NCBI RefSeq assembly: GCF_014773485.1
Contig: NZ_JACXBP010000013.1
Span: 1-64,000 of the forward strand
Length of the DNA: 64,000 nucleotides
Source of the DNA: Erwinia aphidicola
GTDB lineage: Bacteria; Pseudomonadota; Gammaproteobacteria; Enterobacterales; Enterobacteriaceae
Reading direction: 5' to 3'
Under the pieces are notes generated by a model, which did not search any database, had not been told where the DNA came from, and was given only the letters and a program-made list of their open reading frames with translations. The position numbers and the translations under genes were made by a program. Numbering within the stretch: position 1 is the stretch's first letter; every line of letters begins with the position of its first letter. This document shows, piece by piece, positions 1 through 8,723 of this stretch.

Positions 1-109
1 AACGTCATAATGAATTTCATTATGTGTTCACTCGTGAGGCTTGATATTTTTTACGTCCGGAGACGTTGATATCAATCCTGCGAGTGCCCACACAGATTGT
101 CTGATAAAT

Positions 110-121
110 TGTTAAAGAGCG
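110..121 (-). promoter_or_regulatory. rrn boxA antitermination site
   Basis: The minus strand reads CGCTCTTTAACA, one base from the boxA consensus TGCTCTTTAACA, which binds NusB/NusE (S10) for rRNA antitermination. It lies about 40 bp downstream of P2, as expected. Confidence 0.85.
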
Positions 122-160
122 TTGCGAGCAGTGCCGGGGCTTCCTGTCGCGAGGTGGCGT

Positions 161-188
161 ATATTACGCTTTCCTCCTTCGGAGTCAA
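161..188 (-). promoter_or_regulatory. rrn P2 promoter
   Basis: On the minus strand, TTGACT (188-183) and TAATAT (166-161) are separated by 16 bp, about 120 bp downstream of P1. This is the usual position and form of the constitutive second rrn promoter. Confidence 0.85.
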
Positions 189-282
189 CTTCTTTTTGAG
201 AAGTTTTTCCGGCGGTTCAGATACTTCCTGAACCTCCTGAGCCGCTGGCCTGTAAGCCGTTGTGCCGTCTCAGTGGTTGCGC

Positions 283-310
283 ATTATAGGGAGATCCTGA
301 CGCGTGACAA
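283..310 (-). promoter_or_regulatory. rrn P1 promoter
   Basis: On the minus strand, TTGTCA (310-305) and a perfect TATAAT (288-283) are separated by 16 bp. The 16 bp spacing and the GC-rich sequence after the -10 are typical of stringently controlled rrn P1 promoters. The upstream AT-rich stretch (about 315-350) could act as an UP element or hold Fis sites, but I did not resolve individual Fis sites. Confidence 0.88.
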
Positions 311-365
311 GCGTTTATTGCAAATAAATGACTGAGCGCGTCATTTTTCAGCGAAGCGTGCTTTT

Positions 366-902
366 TTACGACAACTTGCTCGGTAAAGCAGCGAATTCAT
401 GGGCAAATCGTGTCACCTGTTGCCAGTCGGTATACTCCACTTCCTTACTCGCATCGGTTTCGCCGTTTGTCATACGCATAATCAGCTGGATCATGATGCG
501 ATCAAAGAAGCCGTAGCGTGGATAGCGCAGCGCACCTGCGAAAACTGCGCAGCAATCTGGCTCCCATGGCGACTGTAGTAAAAACTTACGGGTATATGCA
601 TTGGTCTGCGGAGTACGCTTTTCTGGTTTACGCGCAGTGAGATTTACTGAGAAGAAGCCACTTGAACGCTGCTGCAGCTCTCTAAGGTGTGTTTTCACAA
701 ACTTCGCTACCACCGGCTGGAAGTGTCCATAGCGGATAGAGGCGCCGATCAGCACGCGGTCATACTGCGCCCAGTCAATCTCATCAACCAGCTGGATATT
801 GAACACGTCACACTCGCGCTCTCCTTTTATCTGGTTAGCTATATAGAAGGCAATTTCACGGGTCTGGCCATCGCGGCTGGAAAACAGGATTAACGCTTTC
901 AT
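366..902 (-). CDS. hemG: Menaquinone-dependent protoporphyrinogen IX dehydrogenase
   Basis: HemG oxidises protoporphyrinogen IX to protoporphyrin IX, the penultimate heme step, passing electrons to the quinone pool at the inner membrane. The 178-residue product is a flavodoxin-like protein close to the E. coli length (181). The FMN phosphate-binding loop FSSRDGQT is at residues 8-15 and the GASIRYGHF loop is near residue 53. A basic insert around residues 90-100 fits the long-chain flavodoxin feature peculiar to HemG. It starts 14 bp after trkH, so it is probably cotranscribed, and it ends just upstream of the rRNA promoters as in E. coli. Confidence 0.95.
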   Translation of the reverse strand: MKALILFSSRDGQTREIAFYIANQIKGERECDVFNIQLVDEIDWAQYDRVLIGASIRYGHFQPVVAKFVKTHLRELQQRSSGFFSVNLTARKPEKRTPQTNAYTRKFLLQSPWEPDCCAVFAGALRYPRYGFFDRIMIQLIMRMTNGETDASKEVEYTDWQQVTRFAHEFAALPSKLS

Positions 903-916
903 GATTACACTCTCAA

Positions 917-2368
917 TTATTCGCGCCAGAAGGTCGGCGTAAACAGGACTAACAAGGTAAAGACTTCAAGACGCCCGAACAGCATCGTTAAAATCAGGAT
1001 CCACTTCGCGGTGTCGTTCATGGAAGTAAAGTTGTCCGCGACCACGCCCAGACCGGGGCCAAGGTTATTGAGCGTCGCAGCGACCGCAGCAAACGCCGAG
1101 AAGTCGTCAACGCCGGTGGCAATGATCGCCAGCATGCTGAGAATAAACACCAGCGCGTAGGCGGAGAAGAACCCCCACACCGCTTCCAGAATACGTTCCG
1201 GCAGCGCACGGTTGCCGAGCTTGATGGTGTATACCGCATTCGGGTGCACCAGCCTTTTCAGCTCACGCGAGCCCTGCTTGAACAGCAGCAGAATGCGGAT
1301 CACCTTCAGGCCGCCGCCGGTTGAGCCGGCACAGCCCCCAATAAACGCTGAGCACAGCAATAGCACCGGCAAGAATAGTGGCCAGCGAGCAATACTGTCA
1401 GTGGTAAAGCCGGCGGTGGTGGCCATTGAGACCACCTGGAAGAATGCCTGATTCAGCGTTTGTAGCCCGGTCTGGTAAACATTATGGAAGTAGAGCACCA
1501 CGGTACAGATAGCCACCAGCGTGATCTGCACGCCAATAAACATGCGAAACTCCGGGTCGCGCCAGTATGCTCGCAGGCTACGTCCACTTAATAATGAGAA
1601 GTGCAGACCATAGTTACAGCCGGAGATCAGCAGGAAGATAGCGATGATGGTGTTAATCGTCGGACTATTAAAAAAGCCGATGCTGGCATCATGGGTGGAA
1701 AAGCCGCCAATCGCGATAGTGGCAAAACTATGACCGATGGCATCAAACAACGGCATCCCCGCCAGCCATAACGCCAGCGCGCAGGCCACGGTCAGCAGTA
1801 CATAGATTAGCCACAGCGTTTTAGCGGTTTCCGCAATGCGTGGCCGCATTTTGTTGTCTTTCAGCGGGCCTGGCATTTCCGCACGATAAAGCTGCATGCC
1901 ACCGACGCCGAGGATCGGCAGAATGGCAACGGCCAGTACGATGATCCCCATCCCCCCCAGCCACTGCAGCATCTGGCGATAGAAGAGAATCGCTTTCGGC
2001 AAGGAATCCAGCCCCACCAGCGTCGTCGCACCCGTGGTTGTCAGACCGGAGAAAGATTCAAAGAAGGCGTCGGTTAACGAGAGGTTCGGCTGCTCGGCGA
2101 AGATAAAGGGCATTGCCCCTACGCTGCCCAGCACGGTCCAGAACAGCACTACGATAAGGAAGCCTTCGCGTGGCTTAAGCTCGCTTTTCTGCTTACGGTT
2201 CGGCCACCACAGCAGTGTTCCGATCATCAGCGCCATAAAGAACGTCTGCGTGAATGCACGCCCCGCCCCGTCGCGGTAGATCAGTGCCACCAGTCCGGGC
2301 ACGATCATCGTCCCTGAGAATAAGATGACCAGCAAACCCACTATGCGGGTTATGGCACGAAAATGCAT
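917..2368 (-). CDS. trkH: Trk system potassium uptake membrane protein TrkH
   Basis: TrkH is the pore subunit of the low-affinity K+ uptake system and works with the cytosolic NAD-binding regulator TrkA. The 483-residue protein is a full-length polytopic membrane protein with repeated membrane-pore-membrane units. Selectivity-filter-like loops are visible around TTTGATTLVG, IAIGGFSTH, TTAGFTTDSI and the region near NNLGPGLG. No trkA is in the window; in E. coli it also lies elsewhere. The start codon sits 28 bp downstream of the yigZ stop, consistent with a yigZ-trkH-hemG transcript. Confidence 0.96.
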   Translation of the reverse strand: MHFRAITRIVGLLVILFSGTMIVPGLVALIYRDGAGRAFTQTFFMALMIGTLLWWPNRKQKSELKPREGFLIVVLFWTVLGSVGAMPFIFAEQPNLSLTDAFFESFSGLTTTGATTLVGLDSLPKAILFYRQMLQWLGGMGIIVLAVAILPILGVGGMQLYRAEMPGPLKDNKMRPRIAETAKTLWLIYVLLTVACALALWLAGMPLFDAIGHSFATIAIGGFSTHDASIGFFNSPTINTIIAIFLLISGCNYGLHFSLLSGRSLRAYWRDPEFRMFIGVQITLVAICTVVLYFHNVYQTGLQTLNQAFFQVVSMATTAGFTTDSIARWPLFLPVLLLCSAFIGGCAGSTGGGLKVIRILLLFKQGSRELKRLVHPNAVYTIKLGNRALPERILEAVWGFFSAYALVFILSMLAIIATGVDDFSAFAAVAATLNNLGPGLGVVADNFTSMNDTAKWILILTMLFGRLEVFTLLVLFTPTFWRE

Positions 2369-2396
2369 TCTGCCGTTCCTTTCCTGACGTTAAGAG

Positions 2397-3008
2397 TTAT
2401 TTGAGCGGAGCTAGCTGCAGTGCGCCCCGGCTAAAGTCGGATAAATTCTGCCTGAAACCTGCAACCTGCGCATGAGGCAGCGCCAGCGTCAGGGTGATAT
2501 TGTGTAAAAACTCACTGTGTAACAGCTGCCCGTCAAACCGGCTCACCATGCGTTCAATATCGCTCAGTTGCGCATAGTCACAGATAAGCTGAAAACTGAG
2601 CATCGGCACTTTAATCGTACGTGGTAGCAAGCGTAATGCCTGCTGTACGCCACCGCCGTAGGCTTTTACCAACCCCCCGGTGCCCAGCATAATGCCGCCA
2701 TAGTAGCGCACCACAACGGCCGTGACTTCGCCGATATTATTACCCATCAGCTGCGCCAGCATCGGTTTGCCTGCGGTACCCGAAGGCTCACCGTCATCAG
2801 AAAAACCCAACTGCTGCGAGTCATCCGGTGCCCCGGCGACAAAGGCCCAGCAGTGATGCCGGGCCGTTGGGTGCTGCTGTTTAACCTGCTGAACAAAAGC
2901 CCGGGCCGCTTCCACGCCGTCAGTATGTGCTAACAGCGTAATAAAGCGGCTTTTCTTGATCTCTTCGCTGTAGCTGAACAGCTCCGCCGGGATGTCGTAA
3001 GCGTCCAT
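2397..3008 (-). CDS. yigZ: IMPACT/YigZ family protein
   Basis: This is a 203-residue protein of the conserved UPF0029/IMPACT family, whose members have an N-terminal RNase PH/S5-like domain and a C-terminal ferredoxin-like domain. The KKSRFI motif near residue 19 and the GEPSGTAGKPML and VVRYYGGIMLGTGGL blocks (about residues 75-120) are the family signatures. The E. coli gene has no settled biochemical role. The ATG overlaps the pepQ stop (ATGA), so the two genes are translationally coupled. Length agrees with the E. coli protein (about 204). Confidence 0.93.
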   Translation of the reverse strand: MDAYDIPAELFSYSEEIKKSRFITLLAHTDGVEAARAFVQQVKQQHPTARHHCWAFVAGAPDDSQQLGFSDDGEPSGTAGKPMLAQLMGNNIGEVTAVVVRYYGGIMLGTGGLVKAYGGGVQQALRLLPRTIKVPMLSFQLICDYAQLSDIERMVSRFDGQLLHSEFLHNITLTLALPHAQVAGFRQNLSDFSRGALQLAPLK

Positions 3009-4339
3009 CAGGCCAGGTTCAGGTCGCGCGTCATGTTTTCCACGCTGTGTGCATGGATCACCACGTTATCCTCAATGCGGATACCGCCGTAAGGCTTCAG
3101 CGCATCGATTTTCGCCCAGTCAAAATGGTTACTGAACTTCCCGGCGCGCCATGGTGCAAGCAGTGACTCAATAAAGTAAATGCCCGGCTCGATAGTCAGC
3201 ACCATGCCCGGCTCCACCATACGCGTGCAGCGCAGATAGGGATACTGCTGCGGAGCGGCCAGATGCGTGCCGCGATCGTCCTGCATAAAGCCGGCGACAT
3301 CATGCACCTGCAGGCCAAGTGGATGACCAATACCGTGCGGCATAAATGGCCCGGTAAGATCGTCCTTCACCATCGCTTCCGCACTGATGCCGTTGACCAA
3401 CTGATGCTTAATCAGCAGGCTGGCGATACGAAAATGCATCTGCTCATGATACTCGCTGTAGCGCACGCCAGCTTTCATGGTGCCGATCAGCGCCAGCTCT
3501 TCGGCATTCATCTCTTTCACCAGCTGGGCATATTCGCTACCGCTATTCGCAGCGTAGCTGCGCGTCAGATCGGCGGCATAACCGTTATACTCGGCTCCGG
3601 CGTCAATCAGGAAGCTGCGCAGCTGCTCAGGCACATGCTGATCGAGTTTAGTGTAGTGCAGCACCGCCGCATGCTCGTTCAGCGCAATGATATTGCCATA
3701 CGGCACGTCGGTATCGCGGTGCCCGGTTGCACTGAGGTAAGCGACATTAATATCAAACTCACTCATCCCCGATTTGAAGGCTTCTTTTGCCGCACGATGG
3801 CCGGTAACCGCAATTTTCTGCGCCTGGCGCATGCAGTACAGCTCATAACCGGTTTTATAGGCGCGATGATAGTGCAGGAAGTCGATCACCCCTTTAGGGT
3901 TAATCGAATCGCTGTTGAAGCCCAACTGCCGCGCGCGCTCGGCGACCGGGCCAATATAGGCCACGTTCTGGCGCTGCGCTGGCAGCTGCTGGCCGATATC
4001 ATCGGCATTCTTTAGGCCGATAACCTCCACCGCACCCGTCCAGAAGCTGTTTGGCAGGGGTTCGACGTTATGCCAGTAGTCGACAGGAGAGTAAAACCAC
4101 AGCTTGGGTTTATTCACCCCATCAATCCACAGCCAGCAGTTCGGCACCTGAGTAACCGGCACCCAGGCTTTAAACTGCGGATTGACCTTGAATGGATAGG
4201 TGTGATCGTCGAGAAATACCGTCAGTAATTCCCCGGAATGAATCAGCATTGCATCAAGATTGTGACGCGCCAGAACCTGCTGCGCGCGCTGTTGCAGTGT
4301 TTTCACATGCTCCTGATAGAGCGTAACTAGCGACTCCAT
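3008..4339 (-). CDS. pepQ: Xaa-Pro dipeptidase (prolidase)
   Basis: PepQ cleaves dipeptides with a C-terminal proline using a dinuclear metal centre in a pita-bread (M24) fold. The ATG at 4339 gives 443 residues beginning MESLVTLYQ, matching the E. coli length. The frame stays open further upstream, but that extension is not PepQ-like. The metal-ligand blocks DAGAEYNGYAADLTR, PHGIGHPLGLQVHD, TIEPGIYF and GIRIEDNVV appear in the expected order in the C-terminal half. It is divergent from fadB; the 186 bp between them holds a FadR operator. Confidence 0.96.
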   Translation of the reverse strand: MESLVTLYQEHVKTLQQRAQQVLARHNLDAMLIHSGELLTVFLDDHTYPFKVNPQFKAWVPVTQVPNCWLWIDGVNKPKLWFYSPVDYWHNVEPLPNSFWTGAVEVIGLKNADDIGQQLPAQRQNVAYIGPVAERARQLGFNSDSINPKGVIDFLHYHRAYKTGYELYCMRQAQKIAVTGHRAAKEAFKSGMSEFDINVAYLSATGHRDTDVPYGNIIALNEHAAVLHYTKLDQHVPEQLRSFLIDAGAEYNGYAADLTRSYAANSGSEYAQLVKEMNAEELALIGTMKAGVRYSEYHEQMHFRIASLLIKHQLVNGISAEAMVKDDLTGPFMPHGIGHPLGLQVHDVAGFMQDDRGTHLAAPQQYPYLRCTRMVEPGMVLTIEPGIYFIESLLAPWRAGKFSNHFDWAKIDALKPYGGIRIEDNVVIHAHSVENMTRDLNLA

Positions 4340-4481
4340 ACCCCTGTCTCCGTTGTGGCGATAGTGCCCGCATCTTATCACAGCCCGCTGGGGTATGCCG
4401 TTTTGGCGCAGCTGTGATCTTGTTTGCAAATCGACAACGTATCGTTTGCAAATAATTAACATCGCTCCCACACTCACGATC

Positions 4482-4498
4482 ATCTGGTATGACCAGAT
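4482..4498 (+). promoter_or_regulatory. FadR operator of fadBA
   Basis: The 17 bp palindrome ATCTGGTATGACCAGAT differs by one base from the described E. coli fadBA FadR site (ATCTGGTACGACCAGAT). It lies 28 bp before the fadB start, so FadR bound here should block transcription until long-chain acyl-CoA releases it. Confidence 0.88.
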
Positions 4499-4525
4499 CC
4501 CTTAATCGCGGCTCAGGAGACAGAC

Positions 4526-6712
4526 ATGCTCTACCAAGGCGAAACCCTTTCCCTCGACTGGCTGGAAGACGGCATAGCCGAACTGGTATTTGATGCCCCC
4601 GGCTCGGTCAATAAGCTGGATACCCAAACCGTCGCCAGCCTGGGCGACGCGCTTACCGTGCTGGAACAGCAGCCGCAGCTGCGCGGGCTGCTACTCAGCT
4701 CGCGCAAATCGGCCTTTATCGTCGGTGCCGATATTACAGAATTTCTTTCTCTGTTTGCGGCACCGGCCGAAAAACTGACGCAGTGGCTGGCCTTTGCCAA
4801 CGGTATCTTTAACCGTCTGGAGGACCTGCCGGTTCCGACAGTTTCCGCCATCAGCGGCTATGCGCTCGGCGGCGGTTGCGAATGCGTGCTGGCAACAGAC
4901 TTCCGCATCGCCACGCCGGACACGCGCATCGGTCTGCCAGAAACCAAACTGGGTATTATGCCGGGCTTCGGTGGTTCGGTACGCCTGCCACGCCTGTTAG
5001 GGGCGGATAGCGCGCTGGAAATTATCGCTGCCGGTAAAGATATCGATGCTGCTCAGGCGCTGAAGCTGGGCCTGGTGGACGCCGTGGTCGCAGCAGAAAA
5101 ACTACACGGCGCAGCGCTAAGCGTATTAAAAGAGGCGGTTGCGGGTAAACAGGCCTGGCGTGAACGCCGCCAGCCGAAGCTGGAGCCGCTGAAGCTGAGC
5201 AAAATCGAAGCGGCAATGAGCTTCAGCACGGCCAAAGCGCTGGTGATGCAGACCGCCGGGAAACACTATCTGGCGCCAATTACCGCGGTCAAAACCATTG
5301 AAGCCGCCGCCGGGATGGGCCGTGATGCAGCATTACAGCTGGAAACCGCCGCTTTTGTACCGCTGGCGCGTTCTAATGAAGCGCGGGCGCTGGTTGGCAT
5401 CTTCCTTAACGATCAGGCAGTGAAAGCCAAAGCGAAAAAACTGACGCGCGATGTGGAAACACCCAAACAGGCAGCCGTGCTGGGCGCCGGGATTATGGGC
5501 GGCGGTATTGCTTATCAGTCGGCCTGGAAAGGCGTGCCGGTGGTAATGAAAGATATCAGTGAGAAATCGCTGGCGCTGGGCATGGGCGAGGCTGCCAAAC
5601 TGCTGAACAAACAGCTGGCGCGCGGCAAAATCGACGGCATGAAGCTGGCCAGCGTCATCAGCACCATTCAGCCAACGCTACATTATGCCGGTTTTGACCG
5701 CGTCGATGTGGTGGTGGAAGCAGTAGTGGAAAATCCCAGGATCAAAGCCGCCGTGCTGGCGGAGACGGAAAGTCATATTCGCCCGGATACGATTCTGGCA
5801 TCGAACACCTCAACTATTCCCATCAGCCAGTTAGCGGAAGCCTTAACCCGCCCGGAAAACTTCTGCGGCATGCACTTCTTTAACCCGGTACCGCGTATGC
5901 CGCTGGTTGAAGTGATCCGCGGTAATAAAACTGCCGATGCAACCATCGCCAAAGTGGTTGCCTGGGCCAGCAAAATGGGCAAAACGCCGATTGTGGTAAA
6001 TGACTGCCCAGGCTTCTTCGTCAATCGCGTGCTGTTCCCCTACTTTGCCGGCTTCAGCCTGCTGCTGCGCGACGGTGCCGATTTTCGCCAAATCGACAGG
6101 GTGATGGAAAAACAGTTTGGCTGGCCAATGGGCCCGTCGTGGCTGCTCGATGTGGTCGGTATTGATACTGCGCACCATGCCCAAAGCGTGATGGCCGATG
6201 GCTTCCCTCAGCGTATGAAGAAAGATTACCGCGATGCCATTGATGTGCTGTTCGACGCTAAACGCTATGGACAAAAAAATCAGCAGGGCTTCTGGCGCTG
6301 GGAAACCGACAGCAAAGGCAAAGCGAAAAAGGTCGGCGATAGCGAAACCGATCGTCTGCTGCAGAGCGTCTGCCAGCCGAAACGGGTGTTCAGCGATGAG
6401 GAAATTATCGCCCGCATGATGATCCCGATGATTAATGAAGTGGTGCGCTGCCTTGAAGAGGGCGTCATTGCCAGCCCGGCGGAAGCCGATATGGCGCTGG
6501 TGTATGGCCTCGGTTTTCCTCCGTTCCACGGCGGAGCATTCCGCTATCTGGATACCCTGGGCAGCGATACTTTTGTCGCGGGTGCCGAACCTTTTGCCGA
6601 ACTGGGTGCGCTGTATCAGGTGCCGGAGGCACTACGTGACAAGGCAGCGCAACGTGCCAGCTGGTATCCACAGGCAACCCCCCTGGCTGACGCCACTCTG
6701 AAAACTGCGTGA
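4526..6712 (+). CDS. fadB: Fatty acid oxidation complex subunit alpha
   Basis: FadB carries the enoyl-CoA hydratase, 3-hydroxyacyl-CoA dehydrogenase, isomerase and epimerase activities of aerobic beta-oxidation. The 728-residue protein has an N-terminal crotonase domain (oxyanion-hole GADI near residue 70, GYALGGGCE near residue 114, PETKLGIMPGFGG near residue 139). It is followed by an NAD-binding dehydrogenase domain (GAGIMGGGIAYQ near residue 322 and HFFNPVPRMPLVEV near residue 450). FadA, 10 bp downstream, supplies the thiolase subunit of the alpha2beta2 complex. Length is one residue short of the E. coli protein. Confidence 0.97.
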   Translation: MLYQGETLSLDWLEDGIAELVFDAPGSVNKLDTQTVASLGDALTVLEQQPQLRGLLLSSRKSAFIVGADITEFLSLFAAPAEKLTQWLAFANGIFNRLEDLPVPTVSAISGYALGGGCECVLATDFRIATPDTRIGLPETKLGIMPGFGGSVRLPRLLGADSALEIIAAGKDIDAAQALKLGLVDAVVAAEKLHGAALSVLKEAVAGKQAWRERRQPKLEPLKLSKIEAAMSFSTAKALVMQTAGKHYLAPITAVKTIEAAAGMGRDAALQLETAAFVPLARSNEARALVGIFLNDQAVKAKAKKLTRDVETPKQAAVLGAGIMGGGIAYQSAWKGVPVVMKDISEKSLALGMGEAAKLLNKQLARGKIDGMKLASVISTIQPTLHYAGFDRVDVVVEAVVENPRIKAAVLAETESHIRPDTILASNTSTIPISQLAEALTRPENFCGMHFFNPVPRMPLVEVIRGNKTADATIAKVVAWASKMGKTPIVVNDCPGFFVNRVLFPYFAGFSLLLRDGADFRQIDRVMEKQFGWPMGPSWLLDVVGIDTAHHAQSVMADGFPQRMKKDYRDAIDVLFDAKRYGQKNQQGFWRWETDSKGKAKKVGDSETDRLLQSVCQPKRVFSDEEIIARMMIPMINEVVRCLEEGVIASPAEADMALVYGLGFPPFHGGAFRYLDTLGSDTFVAGAEPFAELGALYQVPEALRDKAAQRASWYPQATPLADATLKTA

Positions 6713-6722
6713 GGAAAGCAAA

Positions 6723-7886
6723 ATGGAAAAAGTAGTCATCGTTGATGCCCTCCGCACGCCGATGGGCCGTTCGAAAGGGGGAGCCTTCCGCCACGTGCGC
6801 GCTGAGGATCTCTCCGCCCATCTGATGCGTAGCCTGTTGAGCCGTAACCCGGCGCTGGAAGCCGCCTCGCTGGATGATATTTACTGGGGCTGCGTGCAGC
6901 AGACGCTGGAGCAGGGGTTCAATATTGCCCGCAATGCCGCGCTGCTGGCAGAAATCCCTCACAGCGTTCCTGCCACCACCGTTAACCGCCTGTGTGGTTC
7001 ATCCATGCAGGCGCTGCACGATGCGGCGCGCATGATTATGGTCGGTGACGCCCGCGCCTGTCTGATCGGCGGCGTGGAGCACATGGGCCATGTGCCGATG
7101 AATCACGGCGTGGATTTCCACCCTGGCCTGGGCCGCAGCGTAGCAAAAGCCGCAGGCATGATGGGACTGACCGCAGAAATGCTGGCACGCCTGCACGGTA
7201 TCAGCCGTGAAATGCAGGATCAGTTTGCTGCCCGTTCGCATCAGCATGCAGCTGCCGCTACCCAGGCAGGGCATTTCGCCAATGAGATCGCCCCGGTCTC
7301 CGGGCACGACGCCGACGGCGTCCTCAAACGCTATGACTTTGATGAGGTAATCCGCCCTGAAACCACCGTTGATAGCCTGGCCGCACTGCGCCCGGCATTT
7401 GATCCGGTTAACGGCAGCGTGACGGCAGGTACCAGTTCGGCACTTTCCGACGGTGCAGCCGCGATGCTGATTATGAGCGAATCCCGTGCGCTGGAGCTGG
7501 GCCTGAAGCCGCGCGCACGTATTCTCTCGATGGCAGTCGTGGGCTGCGATCCGTCGATTATGGGTTACGGCCCGGTTCCGGCCTCGCAGCTGGCGCTGAA
7601 ACGCGCCGGGCTGAGCGCTGCAGATATCGATATTTTTGAGCTGAACGAGGCTTTTGCTGCGCAGGTACTGCCGTGCATTAAAGATCTGGGGCTGATGGGA
7701 CAACTGGATGAGAAGGTCAATCTGAACGGCGGTGCCATTGCGTTAGGGCATCCACTGGGCTGCTCGGGAGCACGTATCAGTACTACCTTGCTTAATCTGA
7801 TGGAGCGCCGCGATGCACAGTTTGGTTTAGCGTCAATGTGTATTGGTCTGGGCCAGGGGATCGCGACGGTTTTCGAGCGTCTGTGA
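6723..7886 (+). CDS. fadA: 3-ketoacyl-CoA thiolase, fatty acid oxidation complex subunit beta
   Basis: FadA cleaves 3-ketoacyl-CoA to acetyl-CoA and a shortened acyl-CoA. The 387-residue protein has the full thiolase active site: the nucleophilic Cys in NRLCGSSMQALH (near residue 91), the NEAFA motif (near residue 315), GGAIALGHPLGCSGAR (near residue 340) and the C-terminal CIGLGQGIA with the second Cys. GAGGAAAGCAAA supplies a ribosome site just after the fadB stop. An intrinsic terminator follows at 7919. Confidence 0.97.
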   Translation: MEKVVIVDALRTPMGRSKGGAFRHVRAEDLSAHLMRSLLSRNPALEAASLDDIYWGCVQQTLEQGFNIARNAALLAEIPHSVPATTVNRLCGSSMQALHDAARMIMVGDARACLIGGVEHMGHVPMNHGVDFHPGLGRSVAKAAGMMGLTAEMLARLHGISREMQDQFAARSHQHAAAATQAGHFANEIAPVSGHDADGVLKRYDFDEVIRPETTVDSLAALRPAFDPVNGSVTAGTSSALSDGAAAMLIMSESRALELGLKPRARILSMAVVGCDPSIMGYGPVPASQLALKRAGLSAADIDIFELNEAFAAQVLPCIKDLGLMGQLDEKVNLNGGAIALGHPLGCSGARISTTLLNLMERRDAQFGLASMCIGLGQGIATVFERL

Positions 7887-7918
7887 TACGTTGATCTGGC
7901 AGTTTTATTGCTAATTTA

Positions 7919-7941
7919 CCGCCCGTCAGGGCGGTTTTTTT
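7919..7941 (+). terminator. Intrinsic terminator of fadBA
   Basis: CCGCCC, loop GTCA, GGGCGG, followed by seven T residues, 33 bp after the fadA stop. Confidence 0.88.
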
Positions 7942-7948
7942 ATCCTGC

Positions 7949-7969
7949 GGGGGCAGCATTGCTGCCCCC
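7949..7969 (-). terminator. Hairpin after fre, possible terminator
   Basis: A perfect 9 bp stem GGGGGCAGC/GCTGCCCCC with loop ATT lies 8 bp beyond the fre stop on the minus strand. Only a weak A/T run follows in that direction. The adjoining fadBA terminator may serve both convergent genes. Confidence 0.55.
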
Positions 7970-7976
7970 TGAACCA

Positions 7977-8678
7977 TCAGATAAAGGCAAAGGCATCGCC
8001 AAACATGTGCGCTTCCAGTGCACCACGCTCGGCACAGAAACGCTCACGGGCAATTTTCGCCATTTCAAAACGACCGGCAATATAGATATCGTGCCCGGCA
8101 AGGCTGGTATAATCCTGCATTACGGCAGTCAGCACGGTGCCGTTACGGCCGGTGAAGCCCTCTTCCGGCTGCTCAACAACCGGTATCACCTGCAGATTCG
8201 GGTGCTTAACTGCCAGCGCGTTCAGTTCATCCAAATCATACAGGTGCTTCAGCTCGCGCCCACCCCAGTAAATGGCGATATGGCGATCCGGCTGCTGCGA
8301 CAGTGCGGTCAGCAGAATAGAACGCGCATAGGAGAAACCGGTACCGCCTGCAATCAGCACCAGGGGGCGATCGCCCTCCTCACGCAGCCACGCGTCACCG
8401 TGAGGAATATCTACGGTGATCTGACGCTGTTGCTGAATGCGCTCCATGACTGCCATCGCATACAGATTCAGCTCGGAAGCACCGATATGCAGTTCGATAA
8501 TATCTTTTTCCATCGGCGTAGAAGCCAGTGAGAACGGACGCTTATCACGCTCGTCCATCACGACCATCAGGTACTGACCGGCGCGGAAGTTGAAATCCGC
8601 CTCCGGGATCAGTCGTACGCGGTACACGGTATCGGTAATCGCCTCTACTGAGGTCACTTTACAGCTTAAGGTTGTCAT
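7977..8678 (-). CDS. fre: NAD(P)H-flavin reductase
   Basis: Fre reduces free flavins with NAD(P)H, supplying reduced flavin for ribonucleotide reductase activation, ferric iron reduction and, in E. coli, the prenylated-FMN cofactor route used by UbiD. From the ATG at 8678 the product is 233 residues starting MTTLSCKVTS, the E. coli length. An upstream ATG at 8708 would add ten residues and is disfavoured because AGAGGGA precedes 8678. RPFSLAST (flavin binding, near residue 46), GGTGFSYARS (pyridine nucleotide binding, near residue 110) and the C-terminal GDAFAFI are the family blocks. It lies 45 bp downstream of ubiD. Confidence 0.95.
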   Translation of the reverse strand: MTTLSCKVTSVEAITDTVYRVRLIPEADFNFRAGQYLMVVMDERDKRPFSLASTPMEKDIIELHIGASELNLYAMAVMERIQQQRQITVDIPHGDAWLREEGDRPLVLIAGGTGFSYARSILLTALSQQPDRHIAIYWGGRELKHLYDLDELNALAVKHPNLQVIPVVEQPEEGFTGRNGTVLTAVMQDYTSLAGHDIYIAGRFEMAKIARERFCAERGALEAHMFGDAFAFI

Positions 8679-8723
8679 GCGTTCCCTCTGTCGGGTCGTC
8701 ATTATCATTTGACCGCCAGCGCT

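Larger units (their letters stand above)
1..276 (-). ncRNA. 5' leader of an rRNA operon (16S lies beyond the left edge)
   Basis: Read on the minus strand, this stretch has the order P1, P2, boxA and the start of the conserved 16S leader. The sequence after boxA (CTTTAACAATTTATCAGAC, then TGTGTGGGCAC) is the usual enterobacterial rrn leader. hemG directly upstream matches the E. coli hemG-rrsA junction, so this is probably the rrnA-equivalent operon. Transcription leaves the window at position 1, and the mature 16S start is not included. Confidence 0.9.
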